Assembly: GCF_900102815.1 (NCBI RefSeq)
Contig: NZ_FNGF01000001.1
Span: forward strand, 481,542 to 545,541
Direction: 5' to 3'
Length of the DNA: 64,000 nt
DNA from: Glycomyces sambucus
GTDB lineage: Bacteria > Actinomycetota > Actinomycetes > Mycobacteriales > Micromonosporaceae
Shown piece after piece: positions 25,797 through 33,541 of the stretch (position 1 is the first letter of the stretch; every line of letters begins with the position of its first letter). A program made the position numbers and the translations under genes. The notes under the pieces are model-generated. The model was not told the origin of the DNA, ran no database searches, and saw nothing but the letters and a program-made list of their open reading frames with translations.

Positions 25797-26099
25797 TCAG
25801 TCCTCTTCGCCGAGGCGCGGGGCCTCGTCGTGGACCAGGTCCTGGTAGTCGGCGTGGCGCTCGATCCAGCCGGCGTAGAACGGGCACACGGGGTGGACCT
25901 GCTCGCCCGCGGCGCGGGCGGCGTCGAGGGAGGTGCGCACGAGCGCTCCGCCGACGCCGGCGCCTTCGCGCTCGACCTCGGTGTGGAAGAAGGTGATCAC
26001 GTCGTCGTGCCGCTTGTACTGCGCGAATCCGACCAGCTCGCCGTCGATGCGCGCTTCCCAGCGGTGCTGCTCGGGTGCATCGGTGACTTCCACGGTCAT
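25797..26099 (-). CDS. Small GNAT-like N-acetyltransferase (YjdJ/COG2388 type)
   Basis: 100 residues, the usual length of this minimal GNAT group. WEARIDGELVGFAQYKRHDDVITFFHTEVEREGAGVGGALVRTSLDAARAAGEQVHPVCPFYAGWIERHADYQDLV carries the acetyl-CoA loop (EGAGVGGALV) and the conserved PVCPFYAGWIERHPDYQ-like ending, whose cysteine and tyrosine are family hallmarks. The substrate is unknown in this family. Confidence 0.92.
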   Translation of the reverse strand: MTVEVTDAPEQHRWEARIDGELVGFAQYKRHDDVITFFHTEVEREGAGVGGALVRTSLDAARAAGEQVHPVCPFYAGWIERHADYQDLVHDEAPRLGEED

Positions 26100-26223
26100 G
26101 AGTGCTCCTTCTGTCGCGGGCGTCCTGCGATCACCCTAGTGCGGTTTCCCGAGAGGGTTACCCAGAAGGAGCCGGTTCCCTCCACCCGCCCGGCCGCCAC
26201 CGCTCGGCCGCGGCATGAAGGAA

Positions 26224-26259
26224 GGGCCGCGGCCTGCTCGTCACCGCAGGCCGCGGCCC
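26224..26259 (-). terminator. Hairpin, 14-bp stem
   Basis: GGGCCGCGGCCTGC pairs perfectly with GCAGGCCGCGGCCC across an 8-nt loop. Confidence 0.65.
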
Positions 26260-26295
26260 CCGGTCCCCGCCCGACCGGAGGCGCGGGCGGGACCG

Positions 26296-26325
26296 GGGCC
26301 GGGCCATCCACCCATGGCCCGGCCC
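26296..26325 (-). terminator. Hairpin, 12-bp stem
   Basis: GGGCCGGGCCAT pairs with ATGGCCCGGCCC around the loop CCACCC. The nearer of two hairpins after the unknown small gene ending at 26412. Confidence 0.6.
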
Positions 26326-26411
26326 TCGCGCTGACCGCCGGATCGTGGAAGGCGCACCGGCGGGCAGCGCTGGAGTCGGAGCGCGGTCCTGGGGGAACCG
26401 CTCCGACCGGT

Positions 26412-26765
26412 TCAGAAGTTCGAACGGCGCGGCGTGCCTTCGCCGCCTTCCGCGTGCTCGGCGATGAGGTGCCGGCAGCGCTCCAGGATTCCGGGGCACC
26501 ACGGGTCGCCCTGCCAGGTGCGGGCCCATTCGGGGATCGCCTCGGCGTCGTCGAAGAAGCGGCAGCACTCGCGCGGGCCGGCGCCGTCGTCCACATCGAG
26601 CAGGTATTCGGTGACCTTCGCCGGGTCGGCCGGATGGGCGCCGAGCGTGTAGAGCGTGAACGCGGCCGGTCCCCGGCAGAAGTCCCCTATGTAGCCGTCG
26701 ATCCCGGGCTTGCCGTCCGACCGGAGGTTGTACGGGCCCTCATCGGGGAGGACGGCGCTAGCCAT
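26412..26765 (-). CDS. Hypothetical protein, 117 residues
   Basis: No family recognised. Acidic, four cysteines (GDFCRGP, RECCRFF, WCPGI-LERC), aromatic-rich segment EWARTWQGDPWCPG. Start overlaps the end of the upstream small gene by 8 nt, so the two are co-transcribed and probably translationally coupled. The pair is divergent from an XRE/DUF397 pair. Codon use and a pair of hairpins after the stop favour a real gene. Confidence 0.6.
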   Translation of the reverse strand: MASAVLPDEGPYNLRSDGKPGIDGYIGDFCRGPAAFTLYTLGAHPADPAKVTEYLLDVDDGAGPRECCRFFDDAEAIPEWARTWQGDPWCPGILERCRHLIAEHAEGGEGTPRRSNF

Positions 26766-27030
26766 TGCACACCCGCACCCGGGAGACGTAGGCGCGGTAC
26801 GCCCGCTCCTCGAAGTCCTCCCGCCACGCCTCCGGGTAGGCGCCCCACCCGGAGCCCCAACTCGCTTTCAGGTCACCGGAATTGAGGCCGGAGACGACGA
26901 GGGCGATGACGCTCCGGTCGCCCGCCGGATAGACGCGCATCGCCTCGGGGGCGAACGCGCTCGATGCGCACACGTCGAACCGGGAACCGTCCATGTCGAA
27001 CGATCCGCGCCGCACTTCTGTGTCAGCCAT
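26758..27030 (-). CDS. Hypothetical protein, 90 residues
   Basis: Starts at the ATG at 27030 (MADTEVRRG, with GGAG-like GAGAGGAGCTC upstream). Not recognised; reads FDMDGSRFDVCASSAFAPEAMRVYPAGDRSVIALVVSGLNSGDLKASWGSGWGAYPEAWREDFEERAYRAYVSRVRVCNG, given here only as short segments: DGSRFDVCASS, GDRSVIALVVSGL, WREDFEERAYRAY. Coupled to the following unknown gene and divergent from the XRE gene; a shared control region of 166 bp separates them. Confidence 0.6.
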   Translation of the reverse strand: MADTEVRRGSFDMDGSRFDVCASSAFAPEAMRVYPAGDRSVIALVVSGLNSGDLKASWGSGWGAYPEAWREDFEERAYRAYVSRVRVCNG

Positions 27031-27133
27031 GGGAGAGCTCCTCTCAGTCCCATCAGTGAAGCTCAACATAAGCGCAGGTCAGCGGCGCAATCCAGTAGCA
27101 AAAATCCTGGTGGGCAGGCCAAGTGGAATTCTT

Positions 27134-27192
27134 GGTGGAAATCCCACCTGGATCTGAGCTTGACATTCACGAATTGCAGACTGGAAAAATAT
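27134..27192 (+). promoter_or_regulatory. Promoter/operator region of the XRE gene
   Basis: AT-richer stretch with inverted repeat GGTGGAAATCCCACC (27134-27148), a consensus -35 TTGACA (27160-27165) and AAAAAT (27185-27190) as a possible -10 with a 19-bp gap. The ATG at 27197 has no clear ribosome-binding site, so the message may be leaderless. Confidence 0.45.
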
Positions 27193-27196
27193 CCGC

Positions 27197-27994
27197 ATGA
27201 CCGCAGGACTCTTGCACCGCGACCTCGGCGATCTGCTCACCCGCTGGCGCATCCGGGCCGGCTACTCCAGTAGGGAGGCGGCCGCCTACGAATTCGGGAC
27301 TACCAAGGACATTCTCGGCTCATACGAGACCGGTCGACTCCAGTACATGGAGCCGATGACGGTCGGCTGGCTCCTCCGCAAGTACGGAGCACCGGAATAC
27401 GTTGTCAGCGAGGCCGAGTCGAAGGCCAAGCAGATTCGGTTGGGCTCGCCCAACACCTGGCGCGACAACGGCCCGAAGTGGTTCGAACGGTTGAAGCAGC
27501 TCGAACCGCTCGCTACTTCGATCGACATCTTCGAGGACAGCTACATCACTGGCTTGTTGCAGACCCGCGCATACGGTCACGCCCTCATGGAAGCTGGAGG
27601 GCAGATGACGCTCAAGCAGATCGATGCCTCACTCGATCTTCGCGAGAGCCGCCGCGAAGGAGTCCTTGATCGCCAGAATCCGGCGAAAATGCGGGTGATC
27701 CAAGCCCAGAGTTCTCTCGATCTCATGCAAGGCACCGAGTTCTACGAGGAGCAGCTCCAGAGGCTTCGAGAGGACAACCGGCGAACTCAGGTGGAGATCT
27801 ACATCCTTTCAACCCGCCACTTCCACCCATCGATGATCGGGTCCTACACCATCCTCGGGTTCGACGATGATGAGCGGGATGTGGGCTACCACGAAGGGCC
27901 GTTCGGCGCGCACTACGAGGCGACCAAGAAAGAAACGGATCGGGTGCGTGACGTATTCTCAGACACGCTCGCGATGGCCGAGCGGCTGACATGA
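27197..27994 (+). CDS. XRE family regulator with DUF5753 domain
   Basis: 265 residues. N-terminal HTH: LGDLLTRWRIRAGYSSREAAAYEFGTTKDILGSYETGRLQYMEPMTVGWLLRKYGAPEY. The remaining 190 residues are the DUF5753 domain (ATSIDIFEDSYITGLLQTRAYGHALM, VLDRQNPAKMRVIQAQSSLDL, YHEGPFGAHYEA). Such proteins in actinomycetes (WhiJ/AbaA-type loci) are encoded with small DUF397 proteins, as here, and influence development or antibiotic production. The gene is visibly less GC-rich than its neighbours, suggesting recent transfer. Confidence 0.93.
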   Translation: MTAGLLHRDLGDLLTRWRIRAGYSSREAAAYEFGTTKDILGSYETGRLQYMEPMTVGWLLRKYGAPEYVVSEAESKAKQIRLGSPNTWRDNGPKWFERLKQLEPLATSIDIFEDSYITGLLQTRAYGHALMEAGGQMTLKQIDASLDLRESRREGVLDRQNPAKMRVIQAQSSLDLMQGTEFYEEQLQRLREDNRRTQVEIYILSTRHFHPSMIGSYTILGFDDDERDVGYHEGPFGAHYEATKKETDRVRDVFSDTLAMAERLT

Positions 27995-28007
27995 GTGGAG
28001 ATCATCG

Positions 28008-28241
28008 ATGCTGACTGAGAATTGGAAGAAATCCTCCCGCAGCAATCAACAAGGCGGCCAGTGCCTCGAAGCCCGGTGGAAGAAGTCCTCGCGCAGTAAC
28101 AGCCAGGGTGGGGCCTGCGTCGAGGCGCGCTCCCACCAAGGCGTCGCGCAGGTCCGGGACACCAAGCTCGGGGAGTCCTCCCCGATCCTGGAGGCTTCGG
28201 CGGCCGACTGGACCGCGTTCCTCGCTGAGGCGAAGCGCTAG
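28008..28241 (+). CDS. DUF397 protein with duplicated N-terminal motif
   Basis: 77 residues; 13 bp after the XRE stop. The DUF397 motif WKKSSRSN.QGG.C.EAR occurs twice in tandem (residues 6-22 and 24-40), then QGVAQVRDTKLGESSPILEASAADWTAFLAEAKR, the normal DUF397 C-terminus. Ordinary members carry one N-terminal copy, so this is an in-frame duplication. Partner of the XRE protein, likely antagonising or tuning it. Confidence 0.92.
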   Translation: MLTENWKKSSRSNQQGGQCLEARWKKSSRSNSQGGACVEARSHQGVAQVRDTKLGESSPILEASAADWTAFLAEAKR

Positions 28242-28255
28242 GCAGACTGCATGAT

Positions 28256-28285
28256 GAACGGCCCCCGCGTCACCGGGGGCCGTTC
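28256..28285 (+). terminator. Terminator after the DUF397 gene
   Basis: Perfect 12-bp stem GAACGGCCCCCG / CGGGGGCCGTTC, loop CGTCAC, 14 bp after the stop codon. Confidence 0.8.
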
Positions 28286-28318
28286 GGCGTTCCAGGGTGC
28301 GACCGGATCGGTTGCGGC

Positions 28319-30031
28319 TCAGGACCGGCCGCGCGTCCAGAGGCTCCAGGCACGGGCGTAGGGCCCATCGGCGTTCGCCAGATCATCGTGGACGCCCTCT
28401 TCCACGATGCGGCCCTTCTCCATCACCACGATCCGGTCGGCCTTCGCGGCCTGGTCGAGGCGGTGGGCCACGAGCAGACCGGCGCGGCCGTCGAGCGCCG
28501 CGGTCGCGGCGTGGTCGAGGGCGGCCGAGTCGGCGCTCCCCGCTTCCGAAGTGGCCTCGTCCAGAACCGCGAGCGGCGGGTCGAGGAGCACCACGCGGGC
28601 CAGCGCGAGCGACTGCGCCTGAGCCGGGGTGAGTTCGGTTCCGCGGTCGCCGATGCCGGTGTCGAGCCCGTCGGGCAGGCCCAGCAGCGAGTCGGCGCCG
28701 ACGCGGCGCAGGGCCGCGTGCAGTTCCTCGTCGCTCGCACCGGGCTTGACCAGGTCGAGGTTCTCGCGGAGGGTCCCGTCGAAGACGTGGACCTCCTGGG
28801 TGACGAGCGCGGCCGAGCCGGCGACCGTGCCCGAGCCGGGGTCGAGGACCCCGGCGACGATCGCGGCGAGCGTCGACTTCCCGGCGCCGGAGGAGCCGAC
28901 GAGGGCGACGGTCTCGTCGGCGCCGATGCGCAGCGACACGTCGTCCAGGACCGGGTGGCCGGGCAGGTACTCGAAGCGGATCGCTTCGGCGTCGGCGGCG
29001 GCTTCGCGGGGTTCGGGGCGCTCGGCGGCGGTGTACTCGTTCGCGTGGATGACGCCGACGATGCGGCGCATGGAGGCGAGTGAGGACTGGAGCTCGTCGA
29101 CGACGAACATCATCTCGTTGATGGGTCCGAAGAGCCGCAGGAAGAACAGCATCGCGGTGGTCGCGGCGCCCACGGTCCCGTGGCCCTCGCGCACGAGCCA
29201 GAAGCCGACCACGAGGATCGAGCTCATGCCGAGGAACTCGGCGAGGTTGATACGGGCGAAGAACCCGTTGATGATCGTGCGGGCGCGCACGGCCCAGATG
29301 CTGACGGCCCAGGAGGCGAGGAGGATCCGCTCGCCGTGCGGGCGGGAGAGGCCGAACGCGTGGACGGTCTCGATGCCGCGCAGGGAGGCGAGCAGGTAGT
29401 GGGCGCGGGTGGCCATGGCGGCGCGCTCGGCCTCGTAGATCTGCGGGGCGTTGCGGCGGTGCCAGCGCAGGGTCCACACGTAGACGGGGATCACGAGCAC
29501 GAGGGCGCAGACGGCGAAGCGCCAGTCGAGGACGGCGATGCCGACCACGGTGGTGGCGATGGTGAAGGCCGCGCCGGTGACGGCCGGGACGACGAACGGG
29601 GCGGACTCGGCGATGACGGCGACGTCGTCTCCGGCGCGGCTGACCAGGTCGCCGGCGCCGGCGCGTTCGAGGGCGGCGCGCGGGAGGGCGAGGCCGCGGG
29701 CGACCATGCGCTCGCGGGTGGAGGCGAGGACGCGCTCCACGAGGCGGGTGGCGCCGACCTGGCCCATGCCGCTGAAGAGGGCGGCGAACAGGGCTCCGGC
29801 CGCGATAGCTCCGGCGAGGAGCCAGATGCGTTCGGCGCCTTGGCTTTCGGCGACGGCGTCGACCAGGGCGCCGAGGGCCCAGGGGGTGGCGAGGCCGGCC
29901 GCGGCACCGAGGGTGAGGAGGGCGACGACGCCGACGACCTTCCAGGTGCCGCCCTTGAGGGCGAGCCGGACTTCGGAGCGGACCTGGGCGGCGGTGGCGA
30001 GCGGCAGGGTCTCGCGGGTGTCGTCACTCAT
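28319..30031 (-). CDS. ABC transporter half (TMD-NBD), catalytic subunit of asymmetric pair
   Basis: 570 residues: six membrane helices in residues 30-310, ATPase domain from about 350. Walker A GSSGAGKST (379-387) with Lys385, Walker B LAVLDEAT (Asp491, Glu492) and H-loop His523 are intact. The signature motif is degenerate: ELTPAQAQ (466-473) instead of LSGGQ. In the heterodimer its intact Walker motifs would face the intact LSGGQ of the partner. The gene overlaps the partner gene by 8 nt and is downstream of it. Confidence 0.93.
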   Translation of the reverse strand: MSDDTRETLPLATAAQVRSEVRLALKGGTWKVVGVVALLTLGAAAGLATPWALGALVDAVAESQGAERIWLLAGAIAAGALFAALFSGMGQVGATRLVERVLASTRERMVARGLALPRAALERAGAGDLVSRAGDDVAVIAESAPFVVPAVTGAAFTIATTVVGIAVLDWRFAVCALVLVIPVYVWTLRWHRRNAPQIYEAERAAMATRAHYLLASLRGIETVHAFGLSRPHGERILLASWAVSIWAVRARTIINGFFARINLAEFLGMSSILVVGFWLVREGHGTVGAATTAMLFFLRLFGPINEMMFVVDELQSSLASMRRIVGVIHANEYTAAERPEPREAAADAEAIRFEYLPGHPVLDDVSLRIGADETVALVGSSGAGKSTLAAIVAGVLDPGSGTVAGSAALVTQEVHVFDGTLRENLDLVKPGASDEELHAALRRVGADSLLGLPDGLDTGIGDRGTELTPAQAQSLALARVVLLDPPLAVLDEATSEAGSADSAALDHAATAALDGRAGLLVAHRLDQAAKADRIVVMEKGRIVEEGVHDDLANADGPYARAWSLWTRGRS

Positions 30032-31715
30032 TGGGCTTCACCTGGTTCAGGTCGATGACGCGGTCGCAGACGGCGAGGAGGGCGGGCGCGTCGGTGACGA
30101 GGAGGGTCGAGCGCTTCCCGCGCGCGGCGCGCAGGCGCTCGGCAATGCGGGACTCGGTGACCGAGTCGACGGCGGTGGTCGGGTCCTGGAGGACCAGGAG
30201 CGGCGGTTCCTGGGCGAGGGCGCGGGCGAGCGCGATGCGCTGGCGCTGGCCGCCCGACAGGCGCAGGCCGTCCTCGCCGACCTGGGTGTCGAGGCCGTCG
30301 GGGGCGGCCTCGACGATCTCGGCGCAGTCGGCGGCGTCCAGTGCGGCGTCGATCGCGGCGCGGTCGGCGGTGAGGAGGCCGACGTTGTCGAGGATGCTCC
30401 CGTCGAACAGGGCGGCGTGGTGCGGCACGACGAGGACCGATCTCCGCAGGGCGTCGAGGTCGAAATCGCTGAACGGGCGGCCCTGCCAGGTGACGGTGCC
30501 GCTGTCGGGCTCGGCGCTCCCGGACAGCAGCGCGGCGAGTTCGGCGCTGGCCGCAGGAGTGGTCCGAACGCCGACGCACTCCCCTGGCGCGACGTCGAGG
30601 TCGACGCCGTCCAAGCCGGCGGTGCGGACATTCGCGAGGCTGAGCTGCCCGTCGCCCGCCTCCGGCACGGCGTCCCCGTGCCTGGCCTCGTGATGGGGCA
30701 GTTGCAGGATCGAGAGCACGCGCTCGGCCGAGGCGAGGGCGCCGGCCCAGATGGCCCCGGCGTTCGTGGCGAGGGTCCCGAGGGGGCCCATGATGAACTG
30801 GGTGAGGCCCACGATCGTGATGAGCTGGCCGATGGTGAGGTCGCCGTTGAGGGCGCGGAGCCCGGCGACGAGGGCGAGCCCGGCGACGAACAGGCCCGAG
30901 GCGAGGTTCATGGAGCCGGTGTAGACGCCTTGGGCGCCTGCGGCGTGCAGGCTCCCGTCAAGGGCGTCGCGGCTGGCCTTGCGGTACCGGTCGGCGGCGG
31001 CGCTCTGCGCGCCGAGGCCCGAGATGACCCGGTACCCGGCCAGCAGGTCGGCGGCCTTCCCGGACGCCTCCCCCGCGAGCGTCGACTGGTCATGGCTGCG
31101 GCGCCGCAGCGGCCCGCCCGCGCGGTCCATGATGAAGAGCAGCAGCGGCACGCCCAGGAGCACGATGAGCCCGAGCTGCCAGGACAGGACCATGAGAATC
31201 GTCCCGCACAGGAGCACGGCAGCAAGCTCTCCGGCAGGCCACGGAACGATCGAGACGGCCTTCGCGAGGTTCGTGACATCCGAAGAGGCGATCGACAACG
31301 AAACGCCAGGCAAACCGGCCCGTCCCTTGACGCCCTTCGAGTCCAGGAGCCGGTCCGCGACCAACGTCCTGAGCCGATGCTGCACGGCCTCGATCCCCAG
31401 CAGTCCGAACCGGGACCCGAAGCGGTAGCTGTAACTGAGCAGCGCGAAATCGGCACCCAGCAGAGCCACGCACAGGGCCAGGCGCACGGGGTCCCCCGTG
31501 GCGACGGCCTGGTCGATGGCGAACCCCATGATGACGGGCACGAGCGATTCGCCGACCTGGTGCATGATGAGCAGCAGCGTGGCGGGCACAACCTGCCGCG
31601 GGGCGGCGGTCATGACCTGCAACGTCAACCGCCGCGGCGTGGTGCGCGAGTCGATACGAATGGGCCGCACCGGTATCGGGTCGGCAGGGGCCTGGAGCAG
31701 GACGGGCAGCCTCAT
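30024..31715 (-). CDS. ABC transporter half (TMD-NBD), degenerate-site subunit
   Basis: 563 residues from the ATG at 31715 (AGGAA upstream). Membrane domain residues 40-315, ATPase domain from about 355. The signature LSGGQRQR (486-493) is intact, but the P-loop is GVRTTPAAS (382-390) with no lysine, the Walker B region is LVLQDPT with Gln in place of Asp, and the H-loop His is Asp542. The partner has the reciprocal pattern. Such pairs export drugs or peptides, or in IrtAB-type systems import siderophores. A partial iron-box match lies upstream. Confidence 0.93.
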   Translation of the reverse strand: MRLPVLLQAPADPIPVRPIRIDSRTTPRRLTLQVMTAAPRQVVPATLLLIMHQVGESLVPVIMGFAIDQAVATGDPVRLALCVALLGADFALLSYSYRFGSRFGLLGIEAVQHRLRTLVADRLLDSKGVKGRAGLPGVSLSIASSDVTNLAKAVSIVPWPAGELAAVLLCGTILMVLSWQLGLIVLLGVPLLLFIMDRAGGPLRRRSHDQSTLAGEASGKAADLLAGYRVISGLGAQSAAADRYRKASRDALDGSLHAAGAQGVYTGSMNLASGLFVAGLALVAGLRALNGDLTIGQLITIVGLTQFIMGPLGTLATNAGAIWAGALASAERVLSILQLPHHEARHGDAVPEAGDGQLSLANVRTAGLDGVDLDVAPGECVGVRTTPAASAELAALLSGSAEPDSGTVTWQGRPFSDFDLDALRRSVLVVPHHAALFDGSILDNVGLLTADRAAIDAALDAADCAEIVEAAPDGLDTQVGEDGLRLSGGQRQRIALARALAQEPPLLVLQDPTTAVDSVTESRIAERLRAARGKRSTLLVTDAPALLAVCDRVIDLNQVKPNE

Positions 31716-31749
31716 GAGTTCCTGTCTGATTCGGGAGTCAACCGAGATC

Positions 31750-31768
31750 TTAGGCAACCCTAACTACC
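31750..31768 (-). promoter_or_regulatory. Possible DtxR/IdeR iron box before the ABC pair
   Basis: On the minus strand the 19-mer ends TTAGGGTTGCCTAA and matches the IdeR/DmdR consensus TTAGGTTAGGCTAACCTAA at about 12 of 19 bases, 35 bp before the start codon. Borderline. Confidence 0.35.
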
Positions 31769-31785
31769 AACACAACGTGAAGCCG

Positions 31786-31823
31786 CCCACGTCCCCCGCC
31801 GCTCCACTGGCGGGGGACGTGGG
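31786..31823 (-). terminator. Terminator after the DUF4333 gene
   Basis: Perfect 15-bp stem CCCACGTCCCCCGCC / GGCGGGGGACGTGGG around an 8-nt loop. Confidence 0.8.
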
Positions 31824-31831
31824 TCCGCCCG

Positions 31832-32458
31832 TCAGGCTCCCGGGGTCTCGGCGACTTCGATGTCGAATTCGAACTGGTCGCCTTCGATCTTGGTGACGCT
31901 GATGGTGACCTCGTACTCGTCGCCGGTGGCGGGGTCGATCAGGGAGCAGTAGGTCTGGCGGTCGACGTAGATGGTGATGTTGAGGTCGGCTGCGCCGCAG
32001 TCGATCTCGGGGCGGGAGCCCATCTGGGCTTCGAGGGCGTCGGCGGTGGCCTCGGCGAGGCGGGACGCCTCGATCTGGAGGCTCGTGCCGTCGGCGGGCG
32101 GGGCGGAGCTCTCGGTCTCGGCCGGTTCGGTGGGCTCGCCGCCGTTCGGCTCGGAGGCCACCTCGACGTCGGCGTTCCACTCCCCGCCGTCGACGCCGGT
32201 GAACGTCACGGTCGCGTCGAACTCCGAGCCCGTCGCGGGGTCGTTCAGCAGGCAGTCGACCGTCGCGCCCTCCTCGACGGCGATCGAGTCGTCCTCGCCG
32301 CAGTCGATCTCGGGGCGCGAGCCGATCTCGGACTCGAGGGCGTCCTCGGCCGCGTCGGCGACGTCCGCGGCGGTCACGGTGGGCGTGCCGAGACTGCACG
32401 CGGCGAGGCCGAGGAGTCCGATGGCGGCGGGCAGGAGTGCGAGCGTCCGGATGGGCAC
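31832..32458 (-). CDS. Lipoprotein with two DUF4333 domains
   Basis: 208 residues from a GTG at 32458 with AAAGG upstream. Signal with lipobox LAAC (Cys about 21). Two DUF4333 repeats follow: ADVADAAEDALESEIGSRPEIDCGEDD...VDCLLNDPATGSEFDATVTF and SRLAEATADALEAQMGSRPEIDCGAADLNI...TYCSLIDPATGDEYEVTISV, separated by an acidic Pro/Glu/Ser-rich linker (about 100-122). Each repeat holds a cysteine pair likely to form a disulfide. Extracytoplasmic, function unknown; common in mycobacteria and relatives. Confidence 0.88.
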   Translation of the reverse strand: MPIRTLALLPAAIGLLGLAACSLGTPTVTAADVADAAEDALESEIGSRPEIDCGEDDSIAVEEGATVDCLLNDPATGSEFDATVTFTGVDGGEWNADVEVASEPNGGEPTEPAETESSAPPADGTSLQIEASRLAEATADALEAQMGSRPEIDCGAADLNITIYVDRQTYCSLIDPATGDEYEVTISVTKIEGDQFEFDIEVAETPGA

Positions 32459-32628
32459 AGTCGGGCCTTTCACTGGGAGCTGAGCACCGCGGCCGCATCG
32501 GCGGCGCGGCGTCCGATCGGGCGGGGACCGCGGGTCAGCGCAGCGCAATCCCCGCCCCCACCAGTCTCACCCGTCACGCCGGCCCCGTCGAGGCGATCGA
32601 CCGGCGGGACACCGGCAGGAAGCGCCGG

Positions 32629-33372
32629 TCAGCGGTTGAGGAGTTGTTCGAGGAGGCCGAGGCGCCAGGCGGCGTCCCGGGCCACGAGGAAGCCGACGAT
32701 GCCGACGATCCAGCCGGTGGTGGAGGCCGCGTTCTTGGTCATCCAGTTGTTCATGCGGACGAGCAGCGGTTCGACGGCGCTGCGGGCCACGAGCCGGGCG
32801 CCGAGGAGGGCCAGCGCGGGCAGGACCATGACGACGCAGTAGCCGGCCATCGTCGCGGTGGTCGCCGCGCCGCCGATGCCGGAGGTGGTGACGATGCCGA
32901 TGGCCGCGAGGTACGGGAGCATCGTCGCGACCTCGAGCGTCGCGGCGCCGAGAGCGAGGCCGACGAGCGGCAGCGCGCTGGTGCGGGTCGCGGTGGTGCC
33001 GGGCGCGTCGGACTCGATGCCGAGGGCGCGTTCGCGCCAGCGGCCCATGCGGCCGCCGCCTTCCTTGGACTTCTTGGAGTCGAAGCGGAAGCTGAGGATG
33101 ATGAGCCCGACGCCGACCGCGAGCTGGACCCACATCGCGGGCCGCGTCTCCAGGACCGCGCCGAGGTCGTCGATGAAGGTCGTCGCGCCGAGGACGATGA
33201 GCATGCCGACGCCGAAGTAGAAGACGGCGATCGTGCCGAGGTAGACGAGCATCCGGCCCGCGCGGACCCGGCCGGGCGCGAGGAGGAGCCAGATCGGGAT
33301 GAGCAGCGTCCCGAAGCTGGTCGAGTCGATGAGGGCGAGGGCGGCCAGCGAGGCGGCCATGGCGAGGTCCAT
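32629..33372 (-). CDS. GAP family integral membrane protein
   Basis: 247 residues, about six membrane helices: LAMAASLAALALIDSTSFGTLLIPIWLLLAPG, MLVYLGTIAVFYFGVGMLIVLGA, WVQLAVGVGLIILSFRFD, a charged cytoplasmic loop (SKKSKEGGGRMGRWRERA), LPLVGLALGAATLEVATMLPYLAAIGIV, YCVVMVLPALALLGARLVA, GWIVGIVGFLVARDA. The DSTSFGTLLIP and EVATMLPYLAAI segments mark the GAP/Sap family (peptidoglycolipid or sulfolipid 'addressing' proteins of mycobacteria), proposed to help move cell-envelope lipids. It stands alone here. Confidence 0.85.
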   Translation of the reverse strand: MDLAMAASLAALALIDSTSFGTLLIPIWLLLAPGRVRAGRMLVYLGTIAVFYFGVGMLIVLGATTFIDDLGAVLETRPAMWVQLAVGVGLIILSFRFDSKKSKEGGGRMGRWRERALGIESDAPGTTATRTSALPLVGLALGAATLEVATMLPYLAAIGIVTTSGIGGAATTATMAGYCVVMVLPALALLGARLVARSAVEPLLVRMNNWMTKNAASTTGWIVGIVGFLVARDAAWRLGLLEQLLNR

Positions 33373-33478
33373 ACCACGAGCGTATGGACGCGGGAGGGTC
33401 CGGGGCGTCGGCCGCGCGATCGATTTCGGAGCGGGCGACTGCGCCTTTGGTGGCAGGACGAAGGTGGGGACTGGATTT

Positions 33479-33492
33479 GGATAACGCTTTCC
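33479..33492. promoter_or_regulatory. LacI-type operator before the BNR gene
   Basis: GGATAACGCTTTCC, a central-CG dyad matching its own reverse complement at 10 of 14 positions; the ideal GGAAAGCGCTTTCC form is common for actinomycete LacI proteins. 50 bp before the GTG. Confidence 0.45.
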
Positions 33493-33541
33493 GATAGGGT
33501 CTTTCCTGACGGGCGACGACGCCGACGAAGGGACCTTTTCC

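Larger units (their letters stand above)
26100..26411. other. 312-bp gene-free stretch with two hairpins
   Basis: Holds two strong hairpins (26224-26259 and 26296-26325) downstream of the two small minus-strand genes, and the promoter region of the acetyltransferase gene. No coding region seen. Confidence 0.6.

Noticed and set aside
31750..31768. Confident iron box
   Set aside because: Only about 12 of 19 bases match, so it is reported at low confidence.
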